DNA of 64,000 nt, from the NCBI RefSeq assembly GCF_947072515.1, contig NZ_CAMTIG010000010.1:28553-92552 (forward strand), in the 5' to 3' direction. Below are positions 60,296-64,000 of the stretch, one piece after another. The notes beneath the pieces were generated by a model, which did not search any database, had not been told where the DNA came from, and saw only the letters and a program-made list of their open reading frames with translations. Source of the DNA: an uncultured Clostridium sp. (lineage in GTDB: Bacteria; Bacillota; Clostridia; Clostridiales; Clostridiaceae). How positions within the stretch are numbered: the stretch's first letter is position 1; each line of letters begins with the position of its first letter. The translations under genes were made by a program, and so were the position numbers.

Positions 60296-60952
60296 CTATC
60301 TAACCCACTCTACAACTTCAGACATATCTCTTCTAGTCTTTTGTCCTGGTTCACTTACTCTATAACCAAATGCAGCGATTATTGTAACTTCAAATTTTTT
60401 CGTATCTAAAACATTATTATCAACTAATATTTTTTCTACTTTTTCTTTATCTATTCCACCAATAGCACATGAATCTATCTTCATTAATGCTGCAACATCC
60501 ATCATTGTCCCTAATGGTAAATAACATTGTTCTCTTGAATATTGATCTATAAGCTCATCATTTCCTTTAAATCTGCTATCTTCAATATCCTTCATAATGT
60601 TTTTCATCATACCTTGAACATCTTCTGGAAGCTTTTTAGTATCTCTTAATAAACTATCTATATATTCTGAATTATGCTTTAACTCATCAGCTTTTCTATT
60701 TAATATAATCACAACATGACTAGCTGATGGTATTTGTTTCTTTCCACCCCAGCATACATTTGCTATTTCTTCTCTCATCGCTTCATTTTGAAGCACTAAA
60801 AACTTCCATGGCTCTATTCCCATTGAACTTGGTGCAAGTCTTCCACTTTCTAAAATAAATTCAAAGTCTTTTTCATCTATTTTCTTAGATTTATCAAACT
60901 CTTTACATGCATGTCTAAAATTTAATCCTTCTAAAATTTCTTCTTTTTTCAT
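60296..60952 (-). CDS. Nitroreductase-family FMN oxidoreductase
   Basis: 218 residues. FMN-binding elements: FRHACKEFDKSKK (about 12-24), SGRLAPSSMGIEPWKFLVLQ (about 36-55), and near the end CAIGGIDKEKVEKIL and IIAAFGYR. NAD(P)H-dependent enzymes of this type (NfsB/YodC-like) reduce nitro compounds and quinones. AAAGGAG precedes the ATG. The promoter TTGATA-17-TATATT overlaps a sequence shared with the HxlR gene region, which suggests HxlR control, a known pairing for nitroreductases. Confidence 0.9.
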   Translation of the reverse strand: MKKEEILEGLNFRHACKEFDKSKKIDEKDFEFILESGRLAPSSMGIEPWKFLVLQNEAMREEIANVCWGGKKQIPSASHVVIILNRKADELKHNSEYIDSLLRDTKKLPEDVQGMMKNIMKDIEDSRFKGNDELIDQYSREQCYLPLGTMMDVAALMKIDSCAIGGIDKEKVEKILVDNNVLDTKKFEVTIIAAFGYRVSEPGQKTRRDMSEVVEWVR

Positions 60953-61018
60953 ATGTTATATCTCCTTTAATCCAATAAAATATTTATAATGGTTGTGCCC
61001 ATCATTCTTCTTCATTCT

Positions 61019-61055
61019 AATATACGACTATTTTGCTCAGATATCAAGTACGCAC
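61019..61055 (-). promoter_or_regulatory. Nitroreductase promoter with HxlR-like element
   Basis: Minus strand: TTGATA (61042-61047), 17-base spacer, TATATT (61019-61024). GTGCGTACTT (61046-61055) overlaps the -35 and is identical to the core at 29889-29898. It reaches to within 3 bases of the preceding gene's stop codon. Confidence 0.6.
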
Positions 61056-61057
61056 CT

Positions 61058-61618
61058 CTAGGTAACTATCTTATATATGATTGGCTGGATAAATCCAAAT
61101 GTCATTTTGTCATTATTAAAAAATGCTTCACTTACATACATAGCCTCATTTGTTATAGTTTCACGTAACTCAAATCTTGTTGATTCTGTAAAGTTACTAA
61201 TACTTTCACCTTTAAAACCATTTTCTATTTTTTCATATACCATTGGTGTAAACTTCTTAGAAACCTCTAATTTAGTATACTCTAAAATAATATTTTTATT
61301 ATTATTTCTAAAATCCTCTTTTGAGATTTCTTTAGGTATATCATAAGATGTTAATACAACTTTATTTTCACTATTTACAGTAAATAAAAATAAGTGTGGT
61401 AATGTATTTTTGAACGTTCCCATAGTATAATAACTTTCTTCAATTACAAAATATCCATTAAAATCTTCAGGCAAATTCTTAATTTTGTCATTACAAATTC
61501 CATTTATATGTCTTGCTATTGGATGCTTAACTTTTCCTTCTTTTTCCTCAGCCTTTATTTGCTCTTCATTAGTAAACTCTCCACATAAATGTTCCATAAA
61601 CTCTTCTAAAACTTTCAT
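61058..61618 (-). CDS. Uncharacterised protein
   Basis: 186 residues, soluble, no signal peptide. The N-terminus (LEEFMEHLCGEFTNEEQ, then HINGICNDKIKNLP and YFVIEESYYT) weakly recalls the CpcT/CpeT lyase-type barrel (short helix, G-x-F-x-N-x-x-Q, later E-E/Q), but I am not confident. The second half is beta-rich. GAAAGTAGG precedes the start. It is on the same strand as and upstream of the nitroreductase, separated by the promoter. Confidence 0.55.
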   Translation of the reverse strand: MKVLEEFMEHLCGEFTNEEQIKAEEKEGKVKHPIARHINGICNDKIKNLPEDFNGYFVIEESYYTMGTFKNTLPHLFLFTVNSENKVVLTSYDIPKEISKEDFRNNNKNIILEYTKLEVSKKFTPMVYEKIENGFKGESISNFTESTRFELRETITNEAMYVSEAFFNNDKMTFGFIQPIIYKIVT

Positions 61619-61734
61619 AATTTACGCCTACTTTCATATTTTTACTATATATTTCTAATTATACACCTTTAAAATAAGTAAATCTCCATATTCTAGTCTA
61701 TTTCTCTTTATATATTAGATAATTTTATTTATCT

Positions 61735-62661
61735 TTAATTTGGTGTAAATGATCCTATTAATGTTACAGGATATGACACATTTTTATTTGAAGCGGGGAT
61801 ATAAACTCCACTCATCTGCTTTCCATTTTTACTAATATTCAGTTCATATTCTCCAGTTATCTTACCTTCAAACTCTTCATTAAAATATGCATTATATTTT
61901 TGAGACTTTTCTTGATAATTATAATTTATATTAAATAGATTATTGTCACCTGCATACTTTTCATAATATCCACCATAATTTACTCCTGGTATAAATGTTA
62001 CTGGCGTATTATTTACAATACCACACATAAAAGGATATGATTCCTCATTAGTATATGCTTGTAAAGAAATACCGATAACATTATCTGATCCTGGTTTTGA
62101 ATAAGTACCATGCAATGAGATTTCCCCTATTGAAGATGTTGCTTTTAATTTAAAAATACCAGTATTTACTCCATTGTAGTATTCATAAAAGGTATAATTA
62201 TTATTTCCTTCTGAATCTATTTTAAGAGTGAAGACTTCATTCAATCTATCTACATAATACTCTTTAAGGATCAATTGATTGTTTACAACTGTTCCATCAT
62301 TTAAAGGAATTATTATAGTATCACCTTCAATATTCCCACTAAAATATTTAGCTCCATTAACTATAGATGCAAAATTTCCTGTTCCATTATCTGCAGTCGT
62401 TGAAGTAGTATTTGCAGCAGTACTTGTACCTGTTGTAGCACTTGTATTTATCACATTTGTAGTTGAATTATTTTCAGCAGTATTAGCTGACTTTATTTCA
62501 TTTTCATTTGTATTAGCTTTTGAATTTGATGCAGTTATAGCATTTTCTTTTGATGTAGTTTTAGAAGTTGTATTTGTACTATTGGATGCATATATAAATG
62601 CACCAATTCCTGCCCCTATTATTACAATCACTAAAACTACAATTATAATTATTTTTTTCAT
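61735..62661 (-). CDS. Membrane-anchored extracellular protein with Ser/Thr/Asn linker
   Basis: 308 residues. A strongly hydrophobic N-terminal helix (about 4-24) anchors it, then a low-complexity Thr/Ser/Asn/Ala linker (about 26-95) crosses the wall, and a beta-rich outer domain (about 100-308) follows with YFSGNIEGDTIIIPL, GEISLHGTY and GEYELNISKNGKQMSGVYIP. These last are repeated beta motifs as in lipocalin-like or DUF-type extracellular domains of clostridia. No recognised function. AAGGAG precedes the start. Confidence 0.65.
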   Translation of the reverse strand: MKKIIIIVVLVIVIIGAGIGAFIYASNSTNTTSKTTSKENAITASNSKANTNENEIKSANTAENNSTTNVINTSATTGTSTAANTTSTTADNGTGNFASIVNGAKYFSGNIEGDTIIIPLNDGTVVNNQLILKEYYVDRLNEVFTLKIDSEGNNNYTFYEYYNGVNTGIFKLKATSSIGEISLHGTYSKPGSDNVIGISLQAYTNEESYPFMCGIVNNTPVTFIPGVNYGGYYEKYAGDNNLFNINYNYQEKSQKYNAYFNEEFEGKITGEYELNISKNGKQMSGVYIPASNKNVSYPVTLIGSFTPN

Positions 62662-62913
62662 AATCTAGCATCTCCTTAGCTTTTATAGAGCTAGGATATC
62701 ATTTTAAAATGAATAGGTAATAGAAGGAAAGTTAGTTTTTTATTTCTAAAAAGTATCAAATTTGTCATAACTATATGGTACCTTTTAATTATTTTTATAT
62801 AAAAATAATTATTCTCTTGTAATTTTCATATTATATTTATCTTCTAAATAATAAATTCCATGATTATGATATAATAAAATAAATTCGAAAATGTTTACAT
62901 GGAGGGGTTATTT

Positions 62914-63816
62914 ATGCGTATAGGAATAATAGGAATTGGTGATATCTGCAAAAAAGCATATTTACCAGTATTAACAATGAGAGATGATATAGAACTTATA
63001 CTTTGTACAAGAAATCAAACTACAATCAATGATATTAAAAATAAATATCGAATAAAAGAAGGATATACCTCTATCACTGATTTAATAAATTCAAAAATTG
63101 ATGGAGTTATAATAAATTCAGCAACTACGTCACACTTTGAAATCGCTAAAAAATTATTAGAAAATAAGATTCCAGTCTATCTTGATAAACCTATAAGTTT
63201 AAATTATAAAGATAGTGAGGAACTTTATAAAATTTCTAAAGAAAATGATACAAGAATTATGGTTGGATTTAATAGAAGATTTGTTCCTAAAGTTAAAGAT
63301 TTAAGAAATGAAGAATATCCAGATATTATAATAATGGAAAAAAATCGACTTAATTTACCAAATAACGATACAAGAGTCTTTATTTATGATGATTTTATTC
63401 ATGTTGTAGATACAGTAAGATTTTTAATGGGACAGCCTCACGAAGATATGTCTATTAAATATAAAAAAGATGAAAGAGGTCTTTTAAATATAATTTTGAC
63501 ATTATCAAATAAATCCACTACCGCTATTGCTATAATGAATCGAGATAATGGTTGTAATGAAGAAACTATAGAATATATGTCTTCTGGTAAAAAAACAATC
63601 GTTACATCCCTTGTAAAAACAACTAGATTAACTAAAGAAGGAGCAACTGTTTCTGAATTTGGCGACTGGATTCCTACTCTGTATAAGCGAGGTTTTGAAA
63701 GTATTCTAGATGAATTTATTTCTGGAATAAAAGAAAATAGAGCTTTTAATGTAAGTTTTGAAGATTCACTTATCTCCCATAAGATTTGCGAAGAAATAAT
63801 TCAATATATCCAATAA
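62914..63816 (+). CDS. Gfo/Idh/MocA family oxidoreductase
   Basis: 300 residues from the ATG at 62914 (GGAGGGG ahead). The NAD(P)-binding N-terminus is IGIIGIGDICKKAYLPVL (about 3-20), with the family signature YLDKPISL (the E/D-K-P motif, about 96-103), and GFNRRFVPKV. The C-terminal half is the beta-sheet substrate domain (FIHVVDTVRFLMG, with the conserved His). Typical substrates are sugars, inositols and N-acetyl sugars; this shorter form resembles the MviM-like clostridial group. Single gene with a terminator. Confidence 0.88.
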   Translation: MRIGIIGIGDICKKAYLPVLTMRDDIELILCTRNQTTINDIKNKYRIKEGYTSITDLINSKIDGVIINSATTSHFEIAKKLLENKIPVYLDKPISLNYKDSEELYKISKENDTRIMVGFNRRFVPKVKDLRNEEYPDIIIMEKNRLNLPNNDTRVFIYDDFIHVVDTVRFLMGQPHEDMSIKYKKDERGLLNIILTLSNKSTTAIAIMNRDNGCNEETIEYMSSGKKTIVTSLVKTTRLTKEGATVSEFGDWIPTLYKRGFESILDEFISGIKENRAFNVSFEDSLISHKICEEIIQYIQ

Positions 63817-63818
63817 TC

Positions 63819-63853
63819 AAAAAAGATATGCCATTATTACGCATATCTTTTTT
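63819..63853. terminator. Bidirectional terminator
   Basis: 13-bp perfect stem (63819-63831 with 63841-63853), 9-base loop, A and T runs on both sides. Serves the oxidoreductase and the deacetylase at the right edge. Confidence 0.85.
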
Positions 63854-63857
63854 AAAT

Positions 63858-64000
63858 TTAATTTGATATTACTTTAAACGTATAGCCTTTCTTTTTGAAA
63901 TGCTCTATTATTTTTGGTAATGCCTCTACAGTTGTTTTCTTTCCACCTGCATCATGCATCAATAAAACTATGTCTTCTGAATTTCTTACGGCTTTAATCG
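63858..64000 (-). CDS. Polysaccharide deacetylase, C-terminal end (rest outside window)
   Basis: The minus-strand frame is open from the right edge to a TAA at 63858-63860, giving the last 46 residues. IVLLMHDAGGKKTTVEALPKIIEHF and the end KKKGYTFKVIS are the C-terminal part of NodB/PdaA-type polysaccharide deacetylases (catalytic LxHD motif near the end, here LLMHD). The enzyme removes acetyl groups from peptidoglycan or similar polymers. The start and signal region lie beyond the window. Confidence 0.85.
   Translation of the reverse strand, partial: IKAVRNSEDIVLLMHDAGGKKTTVEALPKIIEHFKKKGYTFKVISN

Noticed and set aside
1..64000. tRNA genes, rRNA, CRISPR arrays, insertion sequences, prophage modules
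   Set aside because: None recognised: no cloverleaf-like GC-rich stretch, no spaced direct repeats, no transposase or integrase motif. The phage-like small protein at 21637 stands alone.

Overview
The window is chromosome of a low-GC, anaerobic, spore-forming member of Clostridium sensu stricto (cluster I), most likely a gut species. Evidence: very AT-rich DNA, strong AGGAGG-type ribosome sites, T-rich hairpin terminators after most genes, many protein families typical of clostridia, a collagen-like spore-surface protein, a bile salt hydrolase and an oleate hydratase. The bile salt hydrolase looks close to, but not the same as, the Clostridium perfringens enzyme. I see no tRNA, rRNA, CRISPR array, insertion sequence or intact prophage.

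Layout. 1-6 kb: the end of an acidic coiled-coil protein, a DUF2975/XRE pair, a divergent peptide deformylase and a four-gene iron-siderophore ABC importer in yclNOPQ order behind a near-perfect Fur-controlled promoter. 6-17 kb: small membrane proteins, a 678-residue membrane protein built from four copies of a two-helix plus soluble module, oleate hydratase with a divergent TetR regulator, a DUF6179/DUF6323-like pair, a DUF421 protein, a methyltransferase and an unlisted 40-residue membrane peptide. 16.7-20 kb: a Nudix hydrolase behind a PLD-helicase-DUF3427 gene that is cut by one in-frame stop codon. 20-25 kb: DUF1622, a DUF1697 remnant, a HAD phosphatase, a collagen-like protein with a related globular head at each end, and an ECF S-component overlapping a methyltransferase.

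25-34 kb is rich in transport and regulation: an ABC-2 exporter with a MerR-type 19-bp-spacer promoter, a divergent MarR/iron-sulfur flavoprotein operon with a perfect palindrome over its -10 box, an HxlR/MFS divergent pair, a MerR regulator and two LysR regulators in tandem. 34-38 kb: a repeat protein, a TPR lipoprotein and an amino-acid permease under a T-box riboswitch that I read as cysteine-specific (UGC).

38-49 kb is an amino-sugar locus of the N-acetylgalactosamine type. Tagatose/fructose-bisphosphate aldolase, a membrane protein and NagA run left. AgaS, PTS EIIA and a YajC-like protein run right. An AraC regulator and an AI-2E family transporter lie between these and the PTS EIIB-EIIC-EIID genes. 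Uptake and phosphorylation by the PTS, deacetylation by NagA, deamination/isomerisation by AgaS and aldol cleavage make a nearly complete route. No tagatose-6-phosphate kinase is in the window. A bile salt hydrolase follows.

49-64 kb: an HD hydrolase, a LysR/DUF4865 pair driven from one symmetrical 31-bp divergent promoter, an ABC-F ATPase, a GlpA/GlpB-like flavoprotein pair, an iron alcohol dehydrogenase, an ArsB/NhaD transporter, an alpha/beta hydrolase, a one-domain Cna-B surface protein with an NPLTN sorting-like motif, a nitroreductase whose promoter shares a 10-bp core with the HxlR intergenic region, two uncharacterised proteins, a Gfo/Idh/MocA oxidoreductase and the end of a polysaccharide deacetylase. 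The best leads for new biology are the four-module membrane protein, the two-headed collagen protein, the interrupted helicase-Nudix locus and several unusually readable promoter/operator sites.
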